Shown here: positions 15,555-24,838 of the stretch, piece by piece
How the letters are laid out: the number at the start of each line of letters is the position of its first letter
How positions within the stretch are numbered: position 1 is the first letter of the stretch
NCBI GenBank assembly: GCA_002393835.1
Contig: DGTW01000300.1
Coordinates: 1 to 37,734 of the forward strand
Reading direction: 5' to 3'
Source of the DNA: Treponema sp. UBA4326
GTDB lineage: Bacteria > Spirochaetota > Spirochaetia > Treponematales > Treponemataceae
DNA: 37,734 bases
Translations under genes and position numbers: made by a program
Notes under the pieces: model-generated
What the model saw: the letters and a program-made list of their open reading frames with translations, nothing else
The model's database searches: none
Told to the model about the DNA's origin: nothing

Positions 15555-15818
15555 TCAGTCCTCATAATGCCCACGGCAAGCGATTACGATAATCTTATCA
15601 TCATCAACTTTATACACAAGCCTGTTTGCACTGTCTATTCTTCGGCTAAATCGTTCTTCTAGATGCTTTAATTTTTCTGGCTTTCCTTCACCATTCAATG
15701 CTCCATCACGGCATATGCTCTGGAGAAGTTTATTGATTTTCCGCAATGTTTTTCGATCTTGTTCCTGCCAATAGAGATAATGAGAAAAACCGTTTTCTGT
15801 AAAAATAATCTTGCTCAT
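15555..15818 (-). CDS. yoeB: YoeB-type ribosome-dependent mRNA interferase toxin
   Basis: The 87-residue protein matches Txe/YoeB: the N-terminus is IIFTENGFSHYLYWQEQDRK, followed by GEGKPEKLK with the conserved Glu, SRRIDSANRLVYKV with the catalytic Arg, and the terminal IIVIACRGHYED with the catalytic His. Such toxins cleave mRNA in the ribosomal A site. Its ATG overlaps the antitoxin stop by 4 nt (ATGA), the usual translational coupling. All key residues appear intact. Confidence 0.93.
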   Translation of the reverse strand: MSKIIFTENGFSHYLYWQEQDRKTLRKINKLLQSICRDGALNGEGKPEKLKHLEERFSRRIDSANRLVYKVDDDKIIVIACRGHYED

Positions 15819-16075
15819 TCATCCTCCATTGCCAGAAGTTCTTCCATTGTTTTTTCAATAACTTTACCTTCCCTCAATTGTCGTTCACTCTCTTCAAGCA
15901 TTTTTAAATACGCCTCATTATTCCTGGCTTTTTCCATCGCTTTGTATTCTTTTTCGGAAAGAATAACGACATTGCGATTTTCTTTTCGTGGAATAATTAC
16001 AGGCTCTCCAGAGAATGCCATATCGAAATATTTTTTTAAGTTTGAGCGAAAATCCATCTGTTTTGCGATTGTCAT
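15815..16075 (-). CDS. yefM: YefM/Phd-family antitoxin
   Basis: The 86-residue protein starts at 16075 (MTIAKQMDFRSNLKKYFDMA), chosen because AAGGAGG lies just upstream. A longer in-frame version would start inside the -35 box. The N-terminal half is a Phd/YefM DNA-binding fold (VIIPRKENRNVVILSEKEYKA). The acidic C-terminal half (MLEESERQLREGK...EELLAMEDE) should bind and neutralise the YoeB toxin. It probably autorepresses through the GTACTA sites at 16095-16142. Confidence 0.9.
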   Translation of the reverse strand: MTIAKQMDFRSNLKKYFDMAFSGEPVIIPRKENRNVVILSEKEYKAMEKARNNEAYLKMLEESERQLREGKVIEKTMEELLAMEDE

Positions 16076-16094
16076 AGTATGCCTCCTTTTTTTA

Positions 16095-16153
16095 GTACTA
16101 AAAACTGTACTATTTTCTGTACTAAATATAGTACAGAAAATACGAATTGGCAA
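16095..16153 (-). promoter_or_regulatory. Toxin-antitoxin promoter with phased operator sites
   Basis: On the minus strand TTGCCA (16148-16153), 17 bp, TATATT (16125-16130). It is overlapped by a 14-bp perfect inverted repeat (16111-16124 with 16129-16142). The half-site GTACTA recurs at 16095, 16107 and 16119 at exact 12-bp steps and is inverted at 16129 (TAGTAC), giving four sites for cooperative binding. Confidence 0.8.
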
Positions 16154-16195
16154 GTGTTTCCGGGGCGTCGCGCGTAGGGGGAAACTTTCCCCTCC

Positions 16196-19100
16196 TTACT
16201 CCTCCGTCAAAAGCACTTCAATCTTGCTTTTCTCATGCTTTTTTTCTTTCATTACAAGCGAGTACAAAACCGGGATGAAGAACAGCGTTACGAAGGTCGA
16301 TGACAGAAGGCCTCCCACAACTGCGACACCGATTGGCTGAACCATGCCTGCGCTTCCGCTTGTGGCAAAACACATTGGGAGCATTCCAAGAACTGTGGTA
16401 AGAGTCGTCATCAAAACTGGGCGCAGGCGGCTGGTTCCGGCTTCAAGGCAGGCTTCCTTCATTTTGTAGCCACGGTCAATCAGAAGGTTTGTGTAGTCAA
16501 CCAGAATAATTCCGTTGTTGACGACGATTCCGACAAGCATAATCAGGCCGACTGCGCTGACCATAGAAATTGTCTGGCCTAAAATCTTGTAAATAGCCAC
16601 GACACCGATAATCAGGAAGGGAATCGTCATCAAGTTTATAAACGGGGCCTTAAAGCTCTCGTAGGTACCGGCCATTACGCCGAAAACAAGGAGAATAGCC
16701 ATCAAAATAATTAAACCGTAAGTTTTACCCTGGGACTGCATGTTCTGCCATGCTCCGTCGTAAACCAAAGTGACATCGTCAGGAACAATGAAAGTGCCTG
16801 CTATTCCGTCTTTTATGTCCTGCTCCACCTCATAAGCGTTTCTTTCGGTAATTATATCGCAAGTTACGGTGACGATTCTGGATTGATTTTCACGCTTTAC
16901 GCTTACAGGCCCCAGACCTTTTTTGACTTTGGCAAAGTTCGCCACGCTTACTTTTCCGCTAGTTCCGTTCACAAAAATCTGCTCCAGGTCAATAACCTGC
17001 TTTCGGTCTGATTTCTGGTACATGAGAACCGTTGAATAGTCCTTTCCGCCCTCACGATAAGTCGTTGAGGTAACGCCGTTCATGGCATAGTTGATTTCTT
17101 TTGCGACAGTTGTGACATCGACTCCAAAGGCATAAGCCCTCTGACGGTCAATCTCAATCTCAACCTCAGGAACGCCTTTCTCAATATCAACGGAAGATTC
17201 CCCAAGGTCAGGAATTGTCTTCATTACGGCCGTAATCTGGTCTGAAATATCCAAGGCTTTTTCCAAATCATCGCAGCGAATCTTGATTTTGATGTCGCTT
17301 CCCGTCATTTGACCACGCATACCGGCCCTAAAACCGAATTTCGCTCCCGCAAAATCGTTGAAATGGGAACGAAGCTTCGTCTGCACAGTCTGGGCATCAT
17401 CAATCTGCTCATCTGAATCCGGCAGCTTAATTTCCAGAGTACCCCGGTAAGACGAGCTGGACGCACCGCTGGTTGAAATAATGGTTTTGTAGCCCTTGAT
17501 TTCATCTCGTACAATCTGCTCAAACTGACTCATTACGGTCATTGTTTCTTCAAGGGTAGTTCCAATAGGCAGGGTTACATTCATGGTTACGCTGTCATCC
17601 TTACCGTTGGCCATCATGTTCACATTCAAAGTTGTGGCAAGGGCAAGGGCAATAATCAGGGCAGAAAAGCAAATCACTACTGTAGCTTTTCTGTGCCCGA
17701 GAGCGCTCTTTAAGGCACGACGATAGATGGCCGTCAGCTTTATGAGTGGGATATCCAAAAGCTCATAGAATTTTTTGAGGGGCTTAAAAGTGACGGGCTT
17801 TTCATTTCTGTTTGACAGGGGAAGGAATTTTCCGGCCAGGACAGGAACCAAAAATATAGCCACAAAAAGCGATGAAACGAGGGCTATGACAACCGTAAAA
17901 ATGATTCCCTTGAACATCTGCCCCATCATTCCCAAGTCCGAGATAAAGAAAAGGAAAGGAATGAAAACGCAGATTGTGGTGAGGTTTCCCGACAAAACCG
18001 ACATTACCATTTCACTGGAACCAAGAACGGCGGCAACTTTTGGCTTTGCTCCACGGCTCCGATATACATAGATGTTTTCAATCATAACGATGGAAGCATC
18101 TACTATCATGCCGACACCCAGGATAAGCCCCGTAAGAGTCATCATGTTCAGGGTAATTCCCGCAAAGTGCATACACAACATCGTAATTACGATAGAAAGC
18201 GGAATCGAAATTGCGATGATAATCGTTGACTTGAAATTTTTCAAAAAGAGGAAGAGAACCAAAACCGCAAGAAGCAAGCCCTGATAGCAGCTTTCAAGCA
18301 AAGTGTTGATTGTGTCACGGATTGAATCGGTGGTGTCCGAAATTATTTCCAGTGAGACATCGCTGGGCAAAAGTTCCTGAATTTCCTCCAGCTTTTCGTA
18401 AACCTTGTTGGCAACTGTAACTGAGTTTTTTCCCGACTGTTTGGTGACGCTGACATAGATTCCCGGAGTTCCGTTGATGTAAACTTCGTTGGTCTTATCC
18501 TTGTAGCCCATATAGGCCCTGCCTATGTCAGAAAGACGAACTACATAATCGCCTTTTTTGGTAATTATGGCATCGTTAATCTCGTCAATGCTGGCAAATT
18601 CACCTATCGTCCTGATTGAATAGTCAGTTTTTCCCTCTGTGATTTTTCCGCCGCCAAGCTCCAGGTTTTGTTTCGAGAGAGCAGAATTCACTGAAGACAG
18701 AGTGAGACCGTAAGCCGCAAGCCTGTTCTGGGAAATGTCAACCCGCACGATTTTTGTCCGGCCGCCGCTCACAGAAGCCTCTGCAACACCGTCAGTCTGC
18801 TCCAGAAGGCTCACGATAGTATCCTCTGCAAGGACTTTGAGTTCATCCCGGCTGCGGTTTCCCCTAACGGCAATTCGCATGATTGGCATTGAGTCCGAGT
18901 CCATCTTAAAAATCGTGGGGCTGTCAGCGTCATCTGGCAGTCTTTTCAGGACTCTGTTGATTTTATCGCGAACATTGTCCGTGGCGATGTCGAGGTCAGT
19001 TCCGTAGTTGAATTCCATTGAAATTGAAGAAGAGCCTTCTTTTGATGTGGAAGTGAGGTTTTTGAGTCCACTCACGGAAATCAGCTGGGCCTCAAGGACT

Positions 19101-19294
19101 TTCGTGACAGTTTTTTCAACTGATTCCGGCCCGGCATTGGTATAAGTCGTCCTAACCGTAATATATGGGCTGTCTACATCAGGCATAAGCGAGATTGCTA
19201 CATCGCTCATAGTAAAAAGTCCCATAATTCCGAGCAAAACGAAAACAATCAAAGTCAAAACAGGATGTTCAAGTGTATTTTTTGAAATATTCAT
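16196..19294 (-). CDS. RND efflux pump, inner-membrane permease subunit
   Basis: The 1032-residue transporter is full length for the AcrB-like family. It has an N-terminal TM helix, two large periplasmic loops and two six-helix bundles. TM4 reads GMIVDASIVMIEN, with one Asp where AcrB has Asp-Asp. TM10 reads GIVVNNGIILVDY, with Asn where AcrB has the relay Lys. Both are seen in broader RND subfamilies, so proton coupling is probably retained through the single Asp. It would exchange protons for drugs, bile-type compounds or lipids. AAGGAAA supplies the ribosome site. It is the third gene of the tolC-like, adaptor, pump operon. Confidence 0.95.
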   Translation of the reverse strand: MNISKNTLEHPVLTLIVFVLLGIMGLFTMSDVAISLMPDVDSPYITVRTTYTNAGPESVEKTVTKVLEAQLISVSGLKNLTSTSKEGSSSISMEFNYGTDLDIATDNVRDKINRVLKRLPDDADSPTIFKMDSDSMPIMRIAVRGNRSRDELKVLAEDTIVSLLEQTDGVAEASVSGGRTKIVRVDISQNRLAAYGLTLSSVNSALSKQNLELGGGKITEGKTDYSIRTIGEFASIDEINDAIITKKGDYVVRLSDIGRAYMGYKDKTNEVYINGTPGIYVSVTKQSGKNSVTVANKVYEKLEEIQELLPSDVSLEIISDTTDSIRDTINTLLESCYQGLLLAVLVLFLFLKNFKSTIIIAISIPLSIVITMLCMHFAGITLNMMTLTGLILGVGMIVDASIVMIENIYVYRSRGAKPKVAAVLGSSEMVMSVLSGNLTTICVFIPFLFFISDLGMMGQMFKGIIFTVVIALVSSLFVAIFLVPVLAGKFLPLSNRNEKPVTFKPLKKFYELLDIPLIKLTAIYRRALKSALGHRKATVVICFSALIIALALATTLNVNMMANGKDDSVTMNVTLPIGTTLEETMTVMSQFEQIVRDEIKGYKTIISTSGASSSSYRGTLEIKLPDSDEQIDDAQTVQTKLRSHFNDFAGAKFGFRAGMRGQMTGSDIKIKIRCDDLEKALDISDQITAVMKTIPDLGESSVDIEKGVPEVEIEIDRQRAYAFGVDVTTVAKEINYAMNGVTSTTYREGGKDYSTVLMYQKSDRKQVIDLEQIFVNGTSGKVSVANFAKVKKGLGPVSVKRENQSRIVTVTCDIITERNAYEVEQDIKDGIAGTFIVPDDVTLVYDGAWQNMQSQGKTYGLIILMAILLVFGVMAGTYESFKAPFINLMTIPFLIIGVVAIYKILGQTISMVSAVGLIMLVGIVVNNGIILVDYTNLLIDRGYKMKEACLEAGTSRLRPVLMTTLTTVLGMLPMCFATSGSAGMVQPIGVAVVGGLLSSTFVTLFFIPVLYSLVMKEKKHEKSKIEVLLTEE

Positions 19295-19339
19295 AAGTAA
19301 TTTTCCTTATTTGAATTCCTCACAGATAGTGAGCGTTAA

Positions 19340-19358
19340 AAAATTGCACGGCAATTTT
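19340..19358 (-). promoter_or_regulatory. Hairpin in the adaptor-pump gap, possible attenuator
   Basis: AAAATTGC/GCAATTTT (8 bp, 3-nt loop) is followed on the minus strand by a short T-run. It lies in the 183-bp gap 19295-19477, which also holds CACAGAGA/TCTCTGTG repeats (about 19402-19455) and a GAGC-CTA-GCTC palindrome. No gene is seen in the gap. Confidence 0.45.
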
Positions 19359-19477
19359 AGCGAATCTCCCGTAGAGCTAGGCTCGTAGGGCTTAGGAGCA
19401 CACAGAGAATAGGTTAAAGGGGAAAAATTGTCATCTGCAATAATCTCTCTGTGCCCCCTGTGTTCTCTGAGAGTGTT

Positions 19478-20530
19478 TTATTTTCTTTCGCCGCTTCGCT
19501 CGCTGTTTGTGCCTTCGCCTTTTCCGCTTCGGTCGCCGCTTCTTTCCTTGCGCTCAGGATTTTCGCTTTTTTTCTCTTTGCCCGCTTCAGCCTGCTCTTT
19601 CTTTACAGTTTCTTCTGTGATGTCACGGATTTTTGAGCCGTCATTAAGGGAAGTCTGTCCCTGAATTACGACCTTTTCGCCTTCATTCACTCCATCAAGA
19701 ATCTGAATCTGGCCGTCAACGCTCTCACCAGTCTTTACCTTTCGTCTCTCAACGCTTTCTCCACCTTCTTTTACAACATAGGCATAATATTCATCATTCA
19801 GGAAAACCAAAGCATCGGCCGGCATTACAACCTCACCCTCGTAATCCACAGTGTAGAGCTTGATTTTTCCAAACATGCCGGCATTCACCCTCTCGTCCCT
19901 TTGGTCAAAATGCAGGATAACTTCCTTGGTACGGCTGCTAGTGTCTACAACCGGGCTAACCCTCGTTACTGTGGCATTAAAAAGCAAATCAGGGTAGGCC
20001 TCAACGCTGACTTCCGCCTTTAAGCCCTGTTTGAGGACTGCCACATAACGCTCAGGAATATCCGCACTTACCTGCAAGTTTGAGATGTCGCCGACGATTG
20101 CCACAACAGTGTTGGTGGAAACGGTAGTTCCGTTTTTGAGCGGGGTTGAAATAATGCTGCCGCTAATGGGGGCATAAACCGGGCTTTTTTTGTAATACTG
20201 ACCCGGCGCATTTGGATCGACATAAGCGATTATATCCCCCCTCTTAACGCTTGAGCCAAGCATGACATTTGTTTCCATAATTTTGCCAGATACATCCGGG
20301 AAAACGTTCACGGAATTCTGGCTTTCGATTTCGCCATTGGCAATTACATAGCCGTGCAGGGTCTCTTTTTTGACCACTTGAGTCTTAACTGAAAAAACAG
20401 TGTTTCCTCCCTTGCCCCGGCCCTTTCCGCCAGCAGCCTTGCCATCTGATTTTTTTGAGATTCCAACAAAAGCCAGGGTGCCGACCACTGCCGCAGCCGC
20501 ACAAAGCATGACAATATGTGATTTTCGCAT
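19478..20530 (-). CDS. RND efflux periplasmic adaptor (HlyD/AcrA family)
   Basis: The 350-residue adaptor has an N-terminal anchor (IVMLCAAAAVVGTLAFVGI). The lipoyl-like half-motifs are split around a short hairpin (GEIESQNSVNVFPDVSGKI and KSPVYAPISGSIISTPL). Beta-barrel and membrane-proximal domains follow. The lipoyl hairpin is unusually short, as in adaptors that dock with little coiled coil. The last 40 or so residues form a Lys/Glu/Ser/Arg-rich low-complexity tail not needed for the fold. It starts immediately after the tolC-like stop with no gap, so translation is likely coupled. Confidence 0.93.
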   Translation of the reverse strand: MRKSHIVMLCAAAAVVGTLAFVGISKKSDGKAAGGKGRGKGGNTVFSVKTQVVKKETLHGYVIANGEIESQNSVNVFPDVSGKIMETNVMLGSSVKRGDIIAYVDPNAPGQYYKKSPVYAPISGSIISTPLKNGTTVSTNTVVAIVGDISNLQVSADIPERYVAVLKQGLKAEVSVEAYPDLLFNATVTRVSPVVDTSSRTKEVILHFDQRDERVNAGMFGKIKLYTVDYEGEVVMPADALVFLNDEYYAYVVKEGGESVERRKVKTGESVDGQIQILDGVNEGEKVVIQGQTSLNDGSKIRDITEETVKKEQAEAGKEKKSENPERKERSGDRSGKGEGTNSERSGERK

Positions 20531-21856
20531 TTATTTCCTCCCCAGCGAACCGAAGTCCACGCCGATTGTATTTTCCAGATTTAAAATCGCCTTGATAAGC
20601 GTTAAAGTCTCACTTTTCAGGGAAACTTGGGCATTCAAGAGCGAAGTATTTGCATTCTGCAATGTAAGAAGGTCTTTCGTGCCACGGTTATAGGCCTCTG
20701 CCGTCATATCATAGCTTCTCTGAGCCAAAGTGACATTGGCCTGCTTGTATTTGATTGATTCCTGACTCTGCTTTATTGAGCGAAGGCTTGAATCAACAGT
20801 TCTCTTCAGGTTTTTCTTTTCGTTTTCCAGCTGAAGCTCCAAATCTGCAACAGAGTCCTTTGCTGAATCTATGGCATCATTTTTGGCTGACCAGGGCAAA
20901 ATGCCGTCCAGTGGAATCGTGGCCGAAAGTGAAATAGAAGAGGCTTTTTTGGCTTCCGGTGCAGTCCCGTCATAATTCATGTACCAGCTTGAATCACTCC
21001 ACTTAAAACTTGCGCTTAAAGTCGGAGCAAAGGCCGAAAATCTTTTGTCGAGGAGGCTGTTTTTGGCACTGGCCAGCTTGTATTCCAGAGATTTTACTGA
21101 TGAAGACTGAACTTTATCCGAATCGACGACGATTTCCTTCAGGTTTATCATGTCATCAAGAGAGCCAACAAGCTCAATTTTTTCATCAAGGTTCAAGCCC
21201 AATGTTTGCTTGAAAGAAGCCAGGTCATTCAAAAATGTTGTTCTTGCGCTCTCCAATGTAGGAATTTTGCTCTTGTAATTGACTTCCGCTGAAAGGACAT
21301 CAATTTCGCTCAATCGTCCCTGATTATACTTGGCCAGGTTGGTATTGTATTGGGTTTTTGCAATCTCAAGATTTTTTTCCTGCAAGAGAATGTTTTCCTT
21401 TTCGTACAAAAGGCCGTAAAAAGCCTCCCTCACAGAAAGCTCCACAGATTTAAGGGCATCGGCAAAAGTGAGCTTACCAGACTCGTAGGCAATTTTTGCC
21501 GCATTCATCGTCGTGTAAAGGTTGGCGCTAAGAGAAAGCGAAAGGGTGGCTGAAATTCCAAGTGAAGCGCTGTATTTTGACTCATCGTCGCTCAAAGAAT
21601 CCACAGGGATAGCTGATGTCGCCGAAAAACTCGCACTGGGGCTAATGCTGTTCCAGGAATGGGCCTTTGCGCGAGCCGCCGCATCCAGGGTAATCTGAGC
21701 GCGGGCAAGGGAAACATTGTTTTCGTTCGCAAGTTTTACTGAATCATCAACCGTAAGAAGGCGCACAGGCTCTTCACTTTCTTTATTGACATTTTCCGAA
21801 AAAATAAGTCCGGCCGCAAAGAAAAAAATCGCCGGTATCATCAGCTTTACTTTCAT
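20531..21856 (-). CDS. tolC: TolC-family outer-membrane efflux protein
   Basis: The 441-residue protein has a signal peptide (IPAIFFFAAGLIFS). Two repeats of the outer-membrane efflux protein fold follow, with long helical stretches such as AFYGLLYEKENILLQEKNLE and the second-repeat SYDMTAEAYNRGTKDLL. It forms the trimeric exit duct for the adaptor and pump encoded downstream. Its promoter at 21864-21892 is one of the best in the window and leads to a leaderless start. Confidence 0.93.
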   Translation of the reverse strand: MKVKLMIPAIFFFAAGLIFSENVNKESEEPVRLLTVDDSVKLANENNVSLARAQITLDAAARAKAHSWNSISPSASFSATSAIPVDSLSDDESKYSASLGISATLSLSLSANLYTTMNAAKIAYESGKLTFADALKSVELSVREAFYGLLYEKENILLQEKNLEIAKTQYNTNLAKYNQGRLSEIDVLSAEVNYKSKIPTLESARTTFLNDLASFKQTLGLNLDEKIELVGSLDDMINLKEIVVDSDKVQSSSVKSLEYKLASAKNSLLDKRFSAFAPTLSASFKWSDSSWYMNYDGTAPEAKKASSISLSATIPLDGILPWSAKNDAIDSAKDSVADLELQLENEKKNLKRTVDSSLRSIKQSQESIKYKQANVTLAQRSYDMTAEAYNRGTKDLLTLQNANTSLLNAQVSLKSETLTLIKAILNLENTIGVDFGSLGRK

Positions 21857-21863
21857 AATACTA

Positions 21864-21892
21864 ATAATATCGGCGATTTATCTTAGTTTCAA
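21864..21892 (-). promoter_or_regulatory. Efflux operon promoter, -10 box 7 nt before the ATG
   Basis: Minus-strand TTGAAA (21887-21892), 17 bp, TATTAT (21864-21869), TAGTATT, ATG (21856). There is no Shine-Dalgarno. Confidence 0.65.
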
Positions 21893-21946
21893 AAAAAAAG
21901 TGTTATAATAGAGGATAAAACAAAAATTTATAGAAGACAGCAGGCG

Positions 21947-24838
21947 CTATTTGCTCTTCATTGTATATACGCCATCCCAAATTTTTGGAATACCGTTCTT
22001 TATAAAGTCCTCGCATCGAGCCATAAAGACCTTTGAACTTTCGTCCATAGGATAAAGTTCGTCAGCTTGCTTGTACAAAGACCAGGCCTTCTTTAAGTCT
22101 TCTGGATTTTTTGGGGCTTCAGGCGTATCCATTCCATTGAGGTACCACTTCATGCCCTCGTTGAAAAGCTCTGTTGCGCGGATTCGTTTTTCACTCAACT
22201 CGTTGCGCAAACCAATTATGCTGTAAATTCCAACAGGCCGCTTTACGTTGATTACCCGAACGCAGTCCAGTTTTCTGGCTACAATTTTGCCCTCGTTTTC
22301 ACCGCGGTTGGCCGCATTCCATGTTGACTCTGAGCACATAATCCATGAACCGTAAACCTTGTTTGTTCCTTCAAGACGGCTGGCAAGGTTTACATTATTG
22401 CCCATGATTGTGTAGTTCAGTTTTTTCTCAGTTCCCATGTTGCCGACAACCATGTTTCCAGTATTCAGACCGACCCTGGAATGTAAGTAGAATGGCTCTC
22501 CTGTCTGAGGATTGATTGGCAGACGGTCTTTGTTTTCCTTATTAAACCTCTCCTCAGCCTGCAACATGCGGATTCCAGCCACGCAGGCATCGTAAGCGTT
22601 GTTGTCGTCATGGATTGGAGCGCCAAAGAAGGAAACGATTTCGTCACCAACATATTTATCGATTGTTCCCTTGTTATCCATGATAGCGTCACTCAAAACG
22701 CCCAGATAATCGTTCAGGATTGCTACCAGCCTTTCTGCGCCCTTGTCCTCGCCTTCCTCATTGTTGATAACCTCGGTAAAGCCGGAGAAAGTCTTTACAT
22801 CGGAGAAAAGCGCAGTGAGGTAATCGCTCTTACCGCCCAAGCGAGCAATTTCAGGATTCTTAACGATTTGGTCAACGACAGCAGGAGCAACATAAGCACC
22901 GAATGTGGTCTGCAGGAATTTTTTGTCTTTTTCGCTGGTGGCAAAGCGGAAAATCGTCATCGCCAGGTATGAAGAAAAGGCAATCAAAATCGCCGCAAGG
23001 GCAGGAATATAAATGCTGAAAAGGACAATCAGAAGGACAGGAACAACAAGACTCAGTACAAAAAGTCCGACACCAGAAATGTTCTGCACATAGGCCTTTT
23101 TGTCAGCCATAAGAACTATGAGCAAAAGGGACATAATAGCAACGATTAGGACTCCCCAATACCAGTCCAGAGAATAGATAAAGTCCTGATTCATAATCGT
23201 ATTGTAAACATTGGCGTGAGTACCGACATTCATATAAGCCCTTTCAAAAGGAATGGTACCCAAATCGGTTGTTGAGCTTGCTGTATGGCCCAGGATACAG
23301 AATTTGTTGGCAAAAATCGCTTTTTCCTGATTGAAAAGATCATTATAAAGAGAAGTGTCACTGGCCATAACTTCAAAGTTGGTCAAAAATTCGCTCATTG
23401 TCTCCTGAACAACTTCAGGAGTAATATAATTCAACTCAGGGGAATCAGAAGCATCCATGGCGAGAAGTTTTTCTTCGATTTCTTGTTTTATATTTCCGCC
23501 GCACAATTTTGTCACGCCATCAAAGAATGACTTTCTCGCCTGGAAATACTGAACATAGTCAGAATATTCAACGCCTCCGTCAATGGCCTGTCCCTCAAAG
23601 TCATATCCATTGCATTTTGAGAGAAGAAAGTCTTTGAAATCGCTTATGTCCTTGTAATCATTTACCAGCTTGTGAATAGCTTCAGCAGATTCCAGTCGAG
23701 CATAATCAAGGCCGGGGTGCGAATCAAGGTTAGTGACAAATGGCTCCAGGACATTCAAGATGCGCACGATGTTTTTCTCAAGATAATCCAGCTGGGCAAG
23801 AAACAACATGCTCGTGCGCTGGAAGGAATCGTCGTATAGAGAATGAAGCCAGTTGATGATGAGCCTTCCGCTGGAATCCAGTGGGATTTTAAGATCTTTT
23901 CCACCTATTCCACGGCAATTTTCAAGGTTTAATGAGCGTTTTTTCCTTATTATGCGCTCTGGATTCAAAGTTTTTACGACAGGAGCAAAAGTAAGCTGGG
24001 CAGAGTACACTTCATCCTTTTTGTTTAAAAGCTCGATTCTGCGGCGGGTTCCGTCCATGTCGATGATAACGTTTGTAAAACCGGCTCCACTGGCATGGCT
24101 TAAAAACATGTTCATTGCAGGAGAAAAACCAATCCGATATTTTTTGCGGAATTCAGGATTGTCCCAGTCAGCCTTTGGTTCCCTTAAATTGTCAATAAAA
24201 GAAGTCTTTATACTGTCGAGTTTTCCCTGATAATAATCTTTAAGAATGAAGTCACCTTTGTCCTCAACATTGTAGAGGAAACGTTTTTTTACATAGTCAA
24301 TGTCGCTGTCGCTGTAGTCAAAATCAAGGTCATCAGTATTGATGGTAAGCCAGGTATTGCCGAAAAACTGAATAGCACGAGCAAAATAATCATCGTTATC
24401 CTTGATGAAACTCTCAAAATTCGGCCTGCTTCCATCAAAGTTCGAGGCGGCTTCAATAACAGCATTCTCATCTACGGCAAGACTCGATGGCGAAAGATAC
24501 TCAATATCGAATACGGCAGTAGCGGCACCGAATTCCTTCATTCGCATGAGAGCGTTGGCAAAAACATCCCTAGGCCAAGGCCAGGTTTTCATATTCTCAA
24601 AAGACTCGTTGCTGGTTGACCGATTGTCCGCCTCTACGAGAAGAATTTCCTGCCGGGGCTGAGGTTCGTGGGTAAAGCCCAGAAGCAAATCATAGATACG
24701 GTAGTCAAACTTCTGTAAAGCTCCGATGGCACAGACCATGGACCAGAAAGCAAGTGAGGCGACCACAATAATAAGGGCAACAACTTTGCGTGGAAGACTT
24801 TTTTTAGAATCTTTTTGATTTTTATTTCTTTTTCCCAT
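21947..24838 (-). CDS. CHASE2-domain class III adenylate/guanylate cyclase
   Basis: The 963-residue membrane protein has an N-terminal TM helix (VVALIIVVASLAFWSMVCAI) and a large extracytoplasmic CHASE2 sensor. Three TM helices follow around residues 558-650, then a cyclase domain at about 675-850. The metal-binding Asp residues are present in FSDVKTFSGFT and KYVGDEIVSFFGAP, the latter also with the adenine-selecting Lys. The usual GDxVN specificity Asp is replaced: here it reads MGNNVNLASRLEG. The transition-state Arg (ASRLEG) is kept. The C-terminal helical tail is of TPR length. The product, cAMP or cGMP, is therefore uncertain. It starts from a leaderless-type promoter that overlaps the divergent one. 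Confidence 0.93.
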   Translation of the reverse strand: MGKRNKNQKDSKKSLPRKVVALIIVVASLAFWSMVCAIGALQKFDYRIYDLLLGFTHEPQPRQEILLVEADNRSTSNESFENMKTWPWPRDVFANALMRMKEFGAATAVFDIEYLSPSSLAVDENAVIEAASNFDGSRPNFESFIKDNDDYFARAIQFFGNTWLTINTDDLDFDYSDSDIDYVKKRFLYNVEDKGDFILKDYYQGKLDSIKTSFIDNLREPKADWDNPEFRKKYRIGFSPAMNMFLSHASGAGFTNVIIDMDGTRRRIELLNKKDEVYSAQLTFAPVVKTLNPERIIRKKRSLNLENCRGIGGKDLKIPLDSSGRLIINWLHSLYDDSFQRTSMLFLAQLDYLEKNIVRILNVLEPFVTNLDSHPGLDYARLESAEAIHKLVNDYKDISDFKDFLLSKCNGYDFEGQAIDGGVEYSDYVQYFQARKSFFDGVTKLCGGNIKQEIEEKLLAMDASDSPELNYITPEVVQETMSEFLTNFEVMASDTSLYNDLFNQEKAIFANKFCILGHTASSTTDLGTIPFERAYMNVGTHANVYNTIMNQDFIYSLDWYWGVLIVAIMSLLLIVLMADKKAYVQNISGVGLFVLSLVVPVLLIVLFSIYIPALAAILIAFSSYLAMTIFRFATSEKDKKFLQTTFGAYVAPAVVDQIVKNPEIARLGGKSDYLTALFSDVKTFSGFTEVINNEEGEDKGAERLVAILNDYLGVLSDAIMDNKGTIDKYVGDEIVSFFGAPIHDDNNAYDACVAGIRMLQAEERFNKENKDRLPINPQTGEPFYLHSRVGLNTGNMVVGNMGTEKKLNYTIMGNNVNLASRLEGTNKVYGSWIMCSESTWNAANRGENEGKIVARKLDCVRVINVKRPVGIYSIIGLRNELSEKRIRATELFNEGMKWYLNGMDTPEAPKNPEDLKKAWSLYKQADELYPMDESSKVFMARCEDFIKNGIPKIWDGVYTMKSK

